This document shows positions 51,841 through 60,665 of a DNA stretch of 64,000 nt, piece after piece; position 1 is the first letter of the stretch; the number at the start of each line of letters is the position of its first letter. The DNA is from Sporobacter termitidis DSM 10068 (lineage in GTDB: Bacteria; Bacillota; Clostridia; Oscillospirales; Oscillospiraceae): contig NZ_FQXV01000004.1 in assembly GCF_900130065.1 (NCBI RefSeq), forward strand, positions 228,458 through 292,457. The letters run 5' to 3'. Below the pieces are notes generated by a model. The model ran no database searches. It was not told the origin of the DNA and worked only from the letters and a program-made list of their open reading frames with translations. A program made the position numbers and the translations under genes.

Positions 51841-54800
51841 GCGGAATTTCTGAATTCACGCCCCGGCAGCTGGCGGCGATCGAGACCCGGGGCGGCGCGC
51901 TCCTGGTATCGGCCGCGGCCGGCTCCGGCAAGACGCGGGTGCTCGTCGAGCGCCTTTTGCGGTACGTTTCAGGCCGGGAGGACAGCTGCGACGTCACCGA
52001 TTTCCTGATCATCACCTATACCCGCGCCGCGGCCAGCGAGCTGCGGTCGAGGATTCTGGACGAGCTTTCCGAAAAGCTCGCGCTGGAGCCGGACAACAGG
52101 CACCTGCGCCGGCAGGCCGCCCTCGTTTACGAGGCTTCCATCGGCACCATCCACGGCTTTTGCACCGATATCCTGCGGGAAAACGCCCACCTGGCCGGCC
52201 TCACCCCCGATTTCCGCGTGGCCGACGAGAGCGAGGCGGCGATCATGAAGGACAAGGTTCTGGAGGACCTTCTGGACCGGCGGTACGAGACCGTCGCGGA
52301 GACGCCCGGCTTTGCGCTGCTGGTGGATACCATGTCGGCCGGCCGGGACGACAAAAGGCTGAAGGAAATCGTCCTGGAGACGTACGCCAAGCTGCAAAGC
52401 CACGCCGCCCCCCAGAAATGGGCGGAGGAACAGCTCGAAGCACTGGACACCGGCGCGCTGCGCGACGCCTCGGAAACGGTGTGGGGCCGCTTTCTCATGG
52501 ACGACGCGCGGAAAAAGGCCCTCTACTGGCGCGGCGTCATGCGTCGGCTGCGCTCGGAAACGACCGCGCATCCCGACTTTGAAAAAGCGTACGGGGACAG
52601 CATCGGCGCCACGCTGGACGGGCTGGAGCTTTTCGCCTCGGCCCTGTCCCGCACCTGGGACGAGGCCAGGGGGTGCGCCAATGTGGACTTCCCGCGGGCC
52701 AAAAACGTCAAGGGCTACGAAGACCTCAAGGAAATCCGCACCAAGTGCAGGGACGCGCTCAAAAAGCTCGCCGCCGTCTTCGAGTGCGCTTCCGAGGGCC
52801 TTTTGGAGGACATGGCGGCGGTGCGCCCGGCGGTAACCGAGCTTTTGAAGCTGGTGCTGGAATTTGATAAGGCATACGCGGAGGCCAAAAAGAAGCGCGG
52901 CCTCGTGGATTTCTCCGACCTGGAGCATCTGGCGGCGCGGGTTTTGACCGACTTTGAGACCGGCGCTCCCACGGAAACGGCGCTGGCCGTCTCCCGGCGC
53001 TACCGGGAGATCATGGTGGACGAGTATCAGGACGTGAGCCGCGTCCAGGAACTCATCTTCAACGCCGTGTCGCGCGGCGGGGAGAACATCTTCATGGTCG
53101 GCGACGTGAAGCAGTCGATCTACAGGTTCCGTCTGGCCGACCCGACCATCTTTCTCGCAAAATACAAAAGCTATAAGGACGCGGAGGAAGCCGAGCCGGG
53201 GGAGGGGCGGCGCGTCCTGCTGTCGACGAATTTCCGCTCCAGGGCGGGCGTCCTCGAGGCGGTCAACCACGTGTTTAAAAACGTCATGTCCGAGGACTTC
53301 GGCGAAATGGCCTATACGGAACGGGAGTTCCTCTACCCCGGCAGGACGGACGGGGAATCGCCGGAGCCGGCCGTGGAGCTCGATGTGCTGGACATGCGCG
53401 GCATCGAGACGGAAGAGGACGAGGAGAGCCCCGAGAAGACGGCGGTAGAGGCCGATTTTATCGCCGCCAGGATCGCGGAAATGCTCCAAAGCGGCACGCC
53501 GGTGCCGGACGGGAAGGGCGGGACGCGGCCCGTGGCCTGCGGGGACTTCGCCATCCTGCTGCGCTCGGTGAAGGACAAGGCCGCCTTATACGAAAAAGCG
53601 CTGGCGGATCGGGACATCCCGGCGGCGCTGCCGGGCGGCGAGGGCTTCTTTGCGTCGCTGGAGGTCTCCGTCACGCTCTCGCTCCTGGGCGTCATCGACA
53701 ATCCCATGCAGGATATCCCGCTGATCGCCGTTTTGCGCAGCCCCGTCTACGGCTTCACGCCCGACGAGCTGGCCGTGATCCGCGCCGCCGACAAAAGCGC
53801 CGACTTTTACGGCGCGCTGGTCAAGGCGGCGGAGACGAACGACAAGTGCCGGGCATTCCTCGACGCGCTGGCGTCCTTCCGGCTCATCGCGCCCGACATG
53901 CCGGCCGACCGGTTTATCTGGCACGTCTTCAACAAGACGGACATGCTGGCCGTCATGGGCGCCCTCCGGGGCGGCGGCGGGCGCCGTAGCAACCTGATGC
54001 GCCTGGTGGAGCTGGCGGTCCGGTGTGAGGCAGGCGGCTACAAGGGGCTTTTCGGCTTCATGACGCTGGTGCGCAAGCTGATGGAAAAGGGCGAGGAGCC
54101 CTTTGGAAGCAGCGAAACGCCGTCCGGGGACGCCGTGAAGATCATGAGCATCCATAAGTCCAAGGGGCTGGAATTCCCCGTCGTCTTTCTGGCGGACACG
54201 ACGAAGCGATTCAATAAAAAAGACGCGGCGGCGCCGCTTCTCATCCACGCGGCGCTGGGCGTCGGCGCGAAGCGGACCGATCTTATGCGGCGGATCGAAT
54301 ATCCGACGCTGGCCCGGATGGCCGTAGCGCGGAAGCTCAATCAGGAGATGCTGTCGGAGGAGCTGCGCGTCCTGTACGTGGCCATGACCCGCGCCCGGGA
54401 AAAGCTCGTCGTCGTCTCCACCTTTGCCGACGCCGACAAGGAGCTTTTAAAGCTGTCCAAGGACGCCGTGGCGCCCGTGGCGCCGCAGGTGCTGGAAAAC
54501 GCGGCCGGCATGGCAAGCCTTGTCCTGCTCCCGGCGCTGACGCGTCCGGAGGCCGAATGCCTGCGCCTTGCGCCCGTGCCGCTGTCCACAGACTGCGGCG
54601 CGCCCTGGGATATCAGAAAAATCGTCATAACGGAGGCCCCGGCGGCGCGGCGGCGGAAGGCGCTACCCGCCGAGCCGCATATCGCGGCGCGGGCCGAGGA
54701 CGTGGCGGCGCTGCGGCGGAACCTGGATTACCAGTATCCGTACATAAAAGCCGCGGAAATCCCCTCCAAGCTGACCGCGACGGGCCTGAAGGGCCGCTTT

Positions 54801-55412
54801 GCCGACTTTGAGGCGGCGGAGGAGGCGGCGCAGCTCCATGAAGCGGCCAGGCACCGCCCGCCCGCCGAGCGCCCGGCCTTTATCACCCGGCGCACGGCGC
54901 TGACGCCCTCCGAGCGCGGGACGGCGCTCCATCTGGCCATGCAGTTTATCGACTATGATAAGTGCGGCGATCTGGAAAGCGTCAGGGAGGAGCTGCGGCG
55001 GCTCCGGGAGAAGAGCTACCTGAGCGCCAAACAGGCCGACGCCGTCGACCCGGCGAAGCTTCTGGCGTTCTTTGACTCGCCGCTGGGAAAGCGCGTCATG
55101 GGCGCCGACAGGCTTTACAGGGAGTTCAAGTTTTCGCTCCTTGTCCGGGCTGACGCGTATTTTGCGGACGGGGGAGACGACGAGCTCCTGTTTCAGGGCG
55201 TCGTCGACTGCTGCTTTGAGGAGGGCGGCGCGCTCCACGTCATCGACTTCAAGACGGACCACGTCACGCCGGAGACGGTCGCGGAGAAAACAAGGCTCTA
55301 CGCGCCGCAGCTGACCGCCTACGCCCGCGCCATGGAGCGCATCGTCGGTCTCCCGGTGCGGAGCAGGCTCATTTATTTCTTCGCGCTCGACGCTGTGGCC
55401 GAGGTTGAATAA
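51837..55412 (+). CDS. addA: ATP-dependent helicase/nuclease subunit A
   Basis: 1191 aa UvrD-type helicase with a nuclease end. Walker A VSAAAGSGKTRVLVERLL, Walker B IMVDEYQDVSRVQELIF, motif III/IV GDVKQSIYRFRLADP, motif VI LYVAMTRAREKLVVVS and the nuclease site HVIDFKTDHV near residue 1135. It is the translocating helicase of AddAB. The start overlaps addB. Confidence 0.96.
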   Translation: MSGISEFTPRQLAAIETRGGALLVSAAAGSGKTRVLVERLLRYVSGREDSCDVTDFLIITYTRAAASELRSRILDELSEKLALEPDNRHLRRQAALVYEASIGTIHGFCTDILRENAHLAGLTPDFRVADESEAAIMKDKVLEDLLDRRYETVAETPGFALLVDTMSAGRDDKRLKEIVLETYAKLQSHAAPQKWAEEQLEALDTGALRDASETVWGRFLMDDARKKALYWRGVMRRLRSETTAHPDFEKAYGDSIGATLDGLELFASALSRTWDEARGCANVDFPRAKNVKGYEDLKEIRTKCRDALKKLAAVFECASEGLLEDMAAVRPAVTELLKLVLEFDKAYAEAKKKRGLVDFSDLEHLAARVLTDFETGAPTETALAVSRRYREIMVDEYQDVSRVQELIFNAVSRGGENIFMVGDVKQSIYRFRLADPTIFLAKYKSYKDAEEAEPGEGRRVLLSTNFRSRAGVLEAVNHVFKNVMSEDFGEMAYTEREFLYPGRTDGESPEPAVELDVLDMRGIETEEDEESPEKTAVEADFIAARIAEMLQSGTPVPDGKGGTRPVACGDFAILLRSVKDKAALYEKALADRDIPAALPGGEGFFASLEVSVTLSLLGVIDNPMQDIPLIAVLRSPVYGFTPDELAVIRAADKSADFYGALVKAAETNDKCRAFLDALASFRLIAPDMPADRFIWHVFNKTDMLAVMGALRGGGGRRSNLMRLVELAVRCEAGGYKGLFGFMTLVRKLMEKGEEPFGSSETPSGDAVKIMSIHKSKGLEFPVVFLADTTKRFNKKDAAAPLLIHAALGVGAKRTDLMRRIEYPTLARMAVARKLNQEMLSEELRVLYVAMTRAREKLVVVSTFADADKELLKLSKDAVAPVAPQVLENAAGMASLVLLPALTRPEAECLRLAPVPLSTDCGAPWDIRKIVITEAPAARRRKALPAEPHIAARAEDVAALRRNLDYQYPYIKAAEIPSKLTATGLKGRFADFEAAEEAAQLHEAARHRPPAERPAFITRRTALTPSERGTALHLAMQFIDYDKCGDLESVREELRRLREKSYLSAKQADAVDPAKLLAFFDSPLGKRVMGADRLYREFKFSLLVRADAYFADGGDDELLFQGVVDCCFEEGGALHVIDFKTDHVTPETVAEKTRLYAPQLTAYARAMERIVGLPVRSRLIYFFALDAVAEVE

Positions 55413-55494
55413 AAGATGTAAATAGATGTTGCAATTTCGTGTGATCTATGCTATTATTCTTCCTGCGCATCATAATACGAAAGAGGTGAACATG

Positions 55495-55695
55495 ATGAAG
55501 GAAGGGATTCATCCCAACTATCAGCAGACGACGATTAAGTGCGCTTGCGGCGAGGTTATTGAGACGGGAAGCACAAAGAAGGATATCAAAGTGGAAATCT
55601 GCTCGAAGTGTCACCCTTTTTATACAGGCAAGCAGAAGCTGATTGACACCAGCGGACGCGTTGACAAGTTCAACAAGAAGTTCGGCCTGAGATAA
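55495..55695 (+). CDS. rpmE: 50S ribosomal protein L31
   Basis: 66 aa, zinc (C+) type: KCACG and CSKCHPF give four cysteines. [14 protein letters not shown] is the standard start; an ATG 3 bp upstream is equally served by AGAGGTG. Closed by a terminator at once. Confidence 0.97.
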   Translation: MKEGIHPNYQQTTIKCACGEVIETGSTKKDIKVEICSKCHPFYTGKQKLIDTSGRVDKFNKKFGLR

Positions 55696-55709
55696 CCAAA
55701 AGAAAGTTG

Positions 55710-55739
55710 CCCGCACTTTACGTGCGGGTATATTTTTTT
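55710..55739 (+). terminator. rpmE terminator
   Basis: CCCGCAC-TTTAC-GTGCGGG followed by TATATTTTTTT. Confidence 0.9.
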
Positions 55740-55791
55740 GTCCTCATGCGATATAATGAACGCATATGAAATGTAACAGGAGGCTGTGCAC

Positions 55792-56292
55792 ATGTTTAAA
55801 AAAATCGGGGCAAAGGACATTCAGGGAAACATCTTCGATCTGATCGGCGACAAGTGGATGCTGGTCACCGGCGGCGACAAATCTGGTTTCAATACGATGA
55901 CCGCCAGCTGGGGCGGCGCGGGCGTCCTTTGGCAGAAGCCTGTGACGCACTGCTATGTCCGGCCGCAGCGGTATACCCGCAAGTTCATGGATGAAGGGCA
56001 GTATTATACGCTCAGCTTCTTCGGCGAAAAATACAGGGACGCGCTGTTTCTCTGCGGCTCCAAGAGCGGCAGGGATATCGACAAGGTCAAGGAGACGGGC
56101 CTGACGCCGTGCTATGCCGACAGCGGCGCCGTCTATTTCGAGGAAGCGGAGCTGGTGCTCGTCTGCAGGAAAATCTATTTTCAGGACTTTGACCCGGAGA
56201 AATTCCTCGTGCCCGAGATTGCCGGCACGTATGAAAACGGGGATTATCACCGCATGTATGTGGGGGAGATCGTCGAGGTATTATCCAAATAG
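55792..56292 (+). CDS. Flavin reductase-like FMN-binding protein
   Basis: 166 aa from the ATG at 55792, which has AGGAGG 8 bp upstream. KWMLVTGGDKSGFNTMTASW and THCYVRPQRYTRKFMDEG fit the flavin reductase-like split-barrel family. The partner or substrate is unknown. Monocistronic; the interspersed repeat lies directly downstream. Confidence 0.85.
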   Translation: MFKKIGAKDIQGNIFDLIGDKWMLVTGGDKSGFNTMTASWGGAGVLWQKPVTHCYVRPQRYTRKFMDEGQYYTLSFFGEKYRDALFLCGSKSGRDIDKVKETGLTPCYADSGAVYFEEAELVLVCRKIYFQDFDPEKFLVPEIAGTYENGDYHRMYVGEIVEVLSK

Positions 56293-56475
56293 CCCGCCCA
56301 ATTTCCCCACGCGGCAGGCCGCGCGGGGGGCCCCTTTTAATTTAATCTGCCGGCGGAAATGAATTCCGCCTCGGCATAAATCTCGCTGGCGCTCACAGGG
56401 CTGCGCCCCCTATGACCCCTTGATGGGGCTCCGCCCCAGGCCCCGATTCGGGGGCTGCGCCCCGGACCCCCTTTA
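56291..56475 (+). repeat. Interspersed intergenic repeat, copy 2
   Basis: Same element as 19500-19707 in the opposite orientation, without its extra ~40-50 bases. It ends with GGGGCTCCGCCCC and GGGGGCTGCGCCCC palindromes, about 20 bp upstream of hflX. Confidence 0.75.
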
Positions 56476-56494
56476 GTCTGCCTGAAGGAGTGCT

Positions 56495-57844
56495 TTGCGC
56501 CGCGCCGCTTTCGCGCGGATGCAAAATCAGCTTTATACGATACAGCTTAAGAAACAGGTGAAATTTATAGACAACACAACAAATAAAGACTTGGAAAAAG
56601 CCGTGCTGGCGGGATTATCCGCCGACAGCATGGAGTTCAGGGAGCGCACGACGGACGAGAGCCTGGACGAGCTGGAGGCTTTGCTGGAAACGGCGGGCGG
56701 CGTCTCCATGGGGCGTATTCTCCAGAAAAAACAGACGCCTGACCCAAGGACGTTTATCGGCGAGGGCAAGGTGCAGGAGGTGAAGGCGCTGGTCCAGGCG
56801 GAGAGCTGCACGCTCGTCGTCTTCGACAACGAGCTGTCGCCGTCGCAGGCCCGCGCTCTGGAAGAGGACCTGGGCGTCCGCGTGCTGGACCGTTCCGGCC
56901 TCATCCTGGACATCTTTGCCCAGCGCGCCCGCACGCGGGAAGGGCGGCTGCAGGTGGAGCTGGCGCAGTATAAATACCTTCTGCCGCGGCTCACCGGCAT
57001 GTGGACCCACCTGGAGCGCCAGGCGGGCACCTCGGCCCCCATCGGTACCCGCGGCCCCGGCGAAACGCAGCTGGAAACGGACCGGCGGCACATCCGCCGG
57101 AAAATCTCCAAGCTGGAGGAGGAGCTGGAGGAGGTCCGCAAGATCCGCTCCACCCAGCGGCGCAAGCGTGAGAAAAACGGCGTCCCAGTGGTGGCCCTCG
57201 TCGGCTACACCAACGCCGGCAAGTCCACGCTCCTGAATAAGCTCACCGACGCCGGCATCCCGGCGCTGGACCGCCTTTTCGACACCCTGGACACCACCAC
57301 GCGCCAGCTGAAGATCAGCGACACGCTCACCGTCCTCGTCTCCGACACGGTCGGCTTTATCCGCAAGCTGCCACACCTCCTGGTGGACGCGTTCAAGGCC
57401 ACGCTGGAGGAGCTCAGATACGCCGATCTCATCGTCCACATTATCGACGCCTCGAATCCGCTGTGGATACAGCAGGCGGAGGTCGTGGATGAGCTCATCC
57501 TGGAGCTGGGCGCGGAGGAGACGCCCCGGCTGGAGGCGTTCAACAAGTGCGACCTGGACCTGTCCGTCACGCACCCGCGCGGGGACGACATCGTCGAGCT
57601 TTCCGCCAAAACGGGCCGTGGCCTTGACGATCTGCTTGAAAAGATCGAGCAGATTCTCCAGAAGACGAAGAGGAAGGTCACGCTCCGCCTCCCTTACGAC
57701 AAGGGCGGCGTCGTCGAGACGCTGCACAAGGAGGCGTCCGTCCTGCGGACGGATTATCTGGAGAGCGGTATCGAGATCGAGGCCGTTCTAAACCCCGACA
57801 CGTACGGCCGCCTCCGGGACTTTGTCGTCACCGAGGACGCCTGA
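56495..57844 (+). CDS. hflX: Ribosome-associated GTPase HflX
   Basis: 449 aa if started at the TTG at 56495, which has AAGGAG four bases upstream; an ATG at 56519 is the alternative. N-terminal HflX domain (VVFDNELSPSQARALEEDLG), GTPase motifs GYTNAGKSTLLN, DTVGFI and FNKCD. It splits stalled or idle ribosomes. The leader contains the interspersed repeat. Confidence 0.93.
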   Translation: MRRAAFARMQNQLYTIQLKKQVKFIDNTTNKDLEKAVLAGLSADSMEFRERTTDESLDELEALLETAGGVSMGRILQKKQTPDPRTFIGEGKVQEVKALVQAESCTLVVFDNELSPSQARALEEDLGVRVLDRSGLILDIFAQRARTREGRLQVELAQYKYLLPRLTGMWTHLERQAGTSAPIGTRGPGETQLETDRRHIRRKISKLEEELEEVRKIRSTQRRKREKNGVPVVALVGYTNAGKSTLLNKLTDAGIPALDRLFDTLDTTTRQLKISDTLTVLVSDTVGFIRKLPHLLVDAFKATLEELRYADLIVHIIDASNPLWIQQAEVVDELILELGAEETPRLEAFNKCDLDLSVTHPRGDDIVELSAKTGRGLDDLLEKIEQILQKTKRKVTLRLPYDKGGVVETLHKEASVLRTDYLESGIEIEAVLNPDTYGRLRDFVVTEDA

Positions 57845-57949
57845 GAGCCCCGCGCATGAAACCAAGCCGCTTCAAGCCCGTATTGACTTGGAGCGGCAAA
57901 TTTTATACACTGGACAAACCGACATGAGCGAAGGGCAGGGGGGATAACA

Positions 57950-58591
57950 ATGGAGTATCTTGTGCCGTCCGGGTACGGGGAAGCGGAGCTCGTCGAAAAG
58001 CGCTCGCGCTTTATCGGCCGGGTCTGGCCGGTCGAAACGGAAGAGGAGGCCAGGGCGCGCATCGCCGAGACAAAGGCAAAGTATTATGACGCGCGGCACA
58101 ACTGCTGGTGCTACGCGCTCCGCGGCAGCGGCGACGGGCCTGTCGCCGCCGTGCGCTACGCCGACGACGGCGAGCCCCAGGGGACGGCCGGGCAGCCCAT
58201 GCTGGAGGTGTTCCGCCGGGGCGGCGTCGATAATTTTCTCTGCGTCGTCACGCGCTATTTCGGCGGCGTCCTGCTGGGCGCCGGCGGCTTGACACGCGCG
58301 TACGCGGCAACGGCCAAGCTGGCGCTGGACGCGGCCGGTATCGCGGAGCTGCGCCGCTTTGCCGTCATGGAGCTCGTCTGCCCGTATCATCTCTTCGAGC
58401 GCATCAAAAACGAGATAGAGAGCTTCGGCGGCACCGTCGACAGCGCCGCCTACGCTGCCGACGTCACCGTCACCGCGCTCTTCCGGGAGGAAGAAGCCCC
58501 TCGCTTCGCCGCCCGCCTTGCCGATATGACCTCCGGCGCCGTCCTGGGGCAGATCACCGGGAGCCGCGATGCGGCCGTCCGCATCGGGTGA
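57950..58591 (+). CDS. YigZ/IMPACT family protein
   Basis: 213 aa. KRSRFIGRVWPVETEEEA, ARHNCWCYAL, DDGEPQGTAGQPMLEV and VVTRYFGGVLLGAGGLTRAY define the family. Role in translation or stress is suspected in other bacteria but not proven. The tRNA-Pro gene follows 88 bp later. Confidence 0.9.
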   Translation: MEYLVPSGYGEAELVEKRSRFIGRVWPVETEEEARARIAETKAKYYDARHNCWCYALRGSGDGPVAAVRYADDGEPQGTAGQPMLEVFRRGGVDNFLCVVTRYFGGVLLGAGGLTRAYAATAKLALDAAGIAELRRFAVMELVCPYHLFERIKNEIESFGGTVDSAAYAADVTVTALFREEEAPRFAARLADMTSGAVLGQITGSRDAAVRIG

Positions 58592-58679
58592 CGCCGCCCA
58601 TCGACGGCAAAGCCGATATTTTTCAAATAAGATATTGCATTGCCGGCACATTTGTGGTATCATCATTGAGCGTCCAAAT

Positions 58680-58755
58680 CCGGGTGTGGCGCAGTTGGTA
58701 GCGCGCTTGACTGGGGGTCAAGAGGCCGCAAGTTCAAGTCTTGTCACTCGGACCA
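58680..58755 (+). tRNA. tRNA-Pro (anticodon GGG)
   Basis: 76 nt: acceptor CCGGGTG/CACTCGG with one G-U, anticodon stem CTTGA/TCAAG with loop CU-GGG-GG, T-arm around GUUCAAGUC, encoded CCA. It marks the left edge of an AT-rich region. Confidence 0.95.
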
Positions 58756-58850
58756 GGGAAAAGGCCGTCGATTTATGTCGACGGCCTTTTCTGTTATTTG
58801 CAACAACTCCGACCAGCACAAGACTGTCGATTTATGTCGGTAGTCTTGTG
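58746..58850 (+). repeat. Tandem duplication of the tRNA-Pro 3' end and terminator
   Basis: ACTCGGACCAG (58746-58756) recurs as ACTCCGACCAG (58806-58816), and GTCGATTTATGTCG of the terminator loop (58767-58780) recurs at 58826-58839 inside a second hairpin (GCACAAGACT/AGTCTTGTGC). The period is about 60 bp. It may be a leftover attachment site or a decayed tRNA copy. Confidence 0.6.
58758..58790 (+). terminator. tRNA-Pro terminator
   Basis: AAAAGGCCGTCGA-TTTATG-TCGACGGCCTTTT, 3 bp after the tRNA. Confidence 0.85.
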
Positions 58851-58911
58851 CCTTATATAATTACATATTATGTATATTATGACATATTTTTTAATTACAG
58901 TTAATATATAG

Positions 58912-58941
58912 TTGATTTTCTCTTGCTGTTTATGATATAGT
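58912..58941 (+). promoter_or_regulatory. Likely promoter of the secreted-protein pair
   Basis: TTGATT (58912-58917), 18 bp, TATAGT (58936-58941). The stretch between 58851 and 59035 is AT-rich and otherwise empty. Confidence 0.45.
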
Positions 58942-59035
58942 TAACCTGCAAATAACGTTATCTGCTTGGCTTAATCACTGTGGGGTGATCGTCATTATCT
59001 ATCTTGCATAATAGTCACATGAGGAGGTATTTTTA

Positions 59036-59473
59036 ATGAAAATTATCAAAAAACCATTAATGTTCCTTATCCTGGGATTAGTTTTATCCCTAACTATTAT
59101 TTCGGCATCTGCCGCTTATGCCATTAGTGATGTTTACTCTTTCCCTATAGCGATCAATGGCATTTGGTATTCTAACTATGCTACCATTTTTGCTAGTTCG
59201 CCACCGGCAGCTGCTGATGCTTGGGCAGAAATGGACACAACCTCAAACGTGTCAGCTGGATATATGAGAGTAACAGCTAAGCTTTTTGATGCAAGTGGTT
59301 ATCAGTATTCTCAACGTACTGCCACTAATAGTGTACCTGCCACTAGCACTGCAATAAATACTGGAAATTATACTGGTTCAGGCGAATATTTTAGTCAAGG
59401 AAGAACTGAAGGTTGGACTGGCACGACGTATACGGGATATGATACTAAACCTAGTCCGCATTTGGTCGCGTAA
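59036..59473 (+). CDS. Secreted protein of unknown function
   Basis: 145 aa with a clear signal peptide (KKPLMFLILGLVLSLTI, cut probably after ASAAYA). The mature part is Ser/Thr/Ala/Tyr-rich with few charged residues (TATNSVPATSTAINTGNYTG), like a small surface or bacteriocin-type protein. AGGAGG lies 9 bp before the ATG. Codon use is AT-rich, unlike most neighbours. I do not recognise the family. Confidence 0.7.
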   Translation: MKIIKKPLMFLILGLVLSLTIISASAAYAISDVYSFPIAINGIWYSNYATIFASSPPAAADAWAEMDTTSNVSAGYMRVTAKLFDASGYQYSQRTATNSVPATSTAINTGNYTGSGEYFSQGRTEGWTGTTYTGYDTKPSPHLVA

Positions 59474-59485
59474 GGAGGTATTAAG

Positions 59486-59947
59486 ATGACTAAGACAAAA
59501 TTTTTCAATGTGACAATTTTCGTGTTTACAATAATCGCTGGAATGATAATTGGTATTATGTTTATTAATAATACTCCAAAGGTTTCGGCCGTTTCTCCTA
59601 GTATTCCTAAGTATTATCAAGTGAATAGCAACGGTCAAACTTATGGGTCTGCTCTCACTGCCGATTTTGTAGGCAAAGAGCCTGATCTGGTAGCAGTAGT
59701 ATGCGCAGACGGTACAAAAGGGTATGCCTATGCCAAAGATTTAAAGGGACCAGACTTTAAAAGTCCTGAAGAAGCGCTTGCTTATGAAAAAAATAATCCT
59801 AGCGTAACTGTTCCAGTATACGAGGCGGACGGGAAAACTGTAGTTGGTCAATTTGTGTTAGCATACGGTGGTGGTATAACATTGACTACTGAAGAAAAAG
59901 CAAACGGTATTACAATGGCGGAGAAAATTGAACAGGTAAGTAAGTAA
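59486..59947 (+). CDS. Membrane-anchored protein of unknown function
   Basis: 153 aa. N-terminal anchor (about residues 8-28, ending MFINN) then a soluble domain containing GYAYAKDLKGPDFKSPEEAL and TVPVYEADGKTVVGQF. The Y-x-x-x-D-L-x-G ... PEEA ... VPVY-x-x-DGKTVVG pattern resembles short extracytoplasmic proteins of Firmicutes that I cannot name. AAGGAGG at 59472-59478. Twelve bp after the previous gene, so probably co-expressed. AT-rich. Confidence 0.65.
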   Translation: MTKTKFFNVTIFVFTIIAGMIIGIMFINNTPKVSAVSPSIPKYYQVNSNGQTYGSALTADFVGKEPDLVAVVCADGTKGYAYAKDLKGPDFKSPEEALAYEKNNPSVTVPVYEADGKTVVGQFVLAYGGGITLTTEEKANGITMAEKIEQVSK

Positions 59948-60290
59948 TAATGCGTCCAATTCTTTTCCACAGGATTGACAATACCACGTCACATTGTAAA
60001 AACCCGGGCTTCGGCCCGGGTTTTTAGTGTCACGTCGTGCTGGATACTCGGGGCGGTTTATACTCAATGATTCTGGAAAAGAGATTAAATGAAATGAGCT
60101 TTTTGCCATACCACGAGACGGCCAGTCTGCGGACTGGTCGGGCCTTGACCGTGGCCGTTCGACGGAATATCGGTAGTCACCCTCAAAGCCCACGCCAGCG
60201 AGCTTTGATTATTACGAGAGATACGGCATATCGAATCATTAAGAGGATGTATCTTTAACTTTCATTACAGCAACTGTATAATACCCTTGA
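59948..60290. other. Gene-free stretch downstream of the secreted pair
   Basis: A terminator at the left end, then about 250 bases in which only short, unconvincing frames occur on both strands. Confidence 0.5.
60000..60027 (+). terminator. Terminator after the secreted pair
   Basis: AACCCGGGC-TTCG-GCCCGGGTTTTT, with a UUCG tetraloop. Confidence 0.92.
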
Positions 60291-60331
60291 CTTTGGAACT
60301 TCTTAAGTGTTATACTTTAGGAGTTCCAAAG
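60287..60331 (+). promoter_or_regulatory. Promoter with palindromic operator of the RHH gene
   Basis: TTGACT (60287-60292), 18 bp, TATACT (60311-60316). CTTTGGAACT (60291-60300) and AGTTCCAAAG (60322-60331) are a perfect 10-bp inverted repeat bracketing the -10, suited to autorepression by the following protein. Confidence 0.6.
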
Positions 60332-60343
60332 TGAGGTGATGAT

Positions 60344-60520
60344 TTGGGGACGAAAAAAATGGGTCGTCCAACGGATAATCCTAAGCCGCACCAAATGACT
60401 GTCAAGTTCGATGATGAGTGTAAAGAAATTATCGACAATTACAGCGAGCAGGAAAGTGTTTCAAAAATGGAAGCGGTAAGGCGCGGGATTAAAAAGTTAA
60501 AGGATGACCTCAAAAAATAA
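60344..60520 (+). CDS. Small ribbon-helix-helix DNA-binding protein
   Basis: 58 aa, TTG start after GAGGTGATG (60332-60340). MGRPTDNPKPHQMTVKF is the strand of an RHH/CopG-like protein, followed by two helices (DDECKEIIDNYSEQE, SKMEAVRRGIKKL). Such proteins regulate their own promoter and often sit on mobile elements or act as antitoxins. No toxin gene is seen. Confidence 0.75.
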   Translation: MGTKKMGRPTDNPKPHQMTVKFDDECKEIIDNYSEQESVSKMEAVRRGIKKLKDDLKK

Positions 60521-60594
60521 AAGGAAGCGGCGCACACTCCACAAAGCAACACGCCACTTCCCACACCGACAGATGCCCGGGGGCAAATGCAGCG
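60510..60594 (-). ncRNA. Candidate small RNA convergent with the RHH gene
   Basis: Start about 60593 from the promoter at 60600-60628; 3' end near 60510 in a T-run. A 5-bp TGCCC/GGGCA hairpin (60574-60585) and a 10-bp terminal stem (60552-60561 with 60523-60532, 19-base loop) followed by UUUUAUUUUUU. The tail is antisense to the last codons of the RHH gene. No reading frame of note. Not assigned to a known RNA family. Confidence 0.5.
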
Positions 60595-60599
60595 TAAAT

Positions 60600-60628
60600 A
60601 TTATAGCATGCGCCGCAAGACCTTTCAA
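60600..60628 (-). promoter_or_regulatory. Strong sigma-A promoter of the candidate small RNA
   Basis: Reverse strand TTGAAA (60623-60628), exactly 17 bp, TATAAT (60600-60605), with an extended -10 TGC. Confidence 0.75.
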
Positions 60629-60665
60629 GCAATGTCGGACAACATGAGTGAAAGGAAAGCGTTTT

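Noticed and set aside
60037..60258. 73-aa reading frame between the terminator and the RHH gene
   Set aside because: No convincing ribosome site or familiar sequence, and a longer shadow frame on the other strand covers the same bases.
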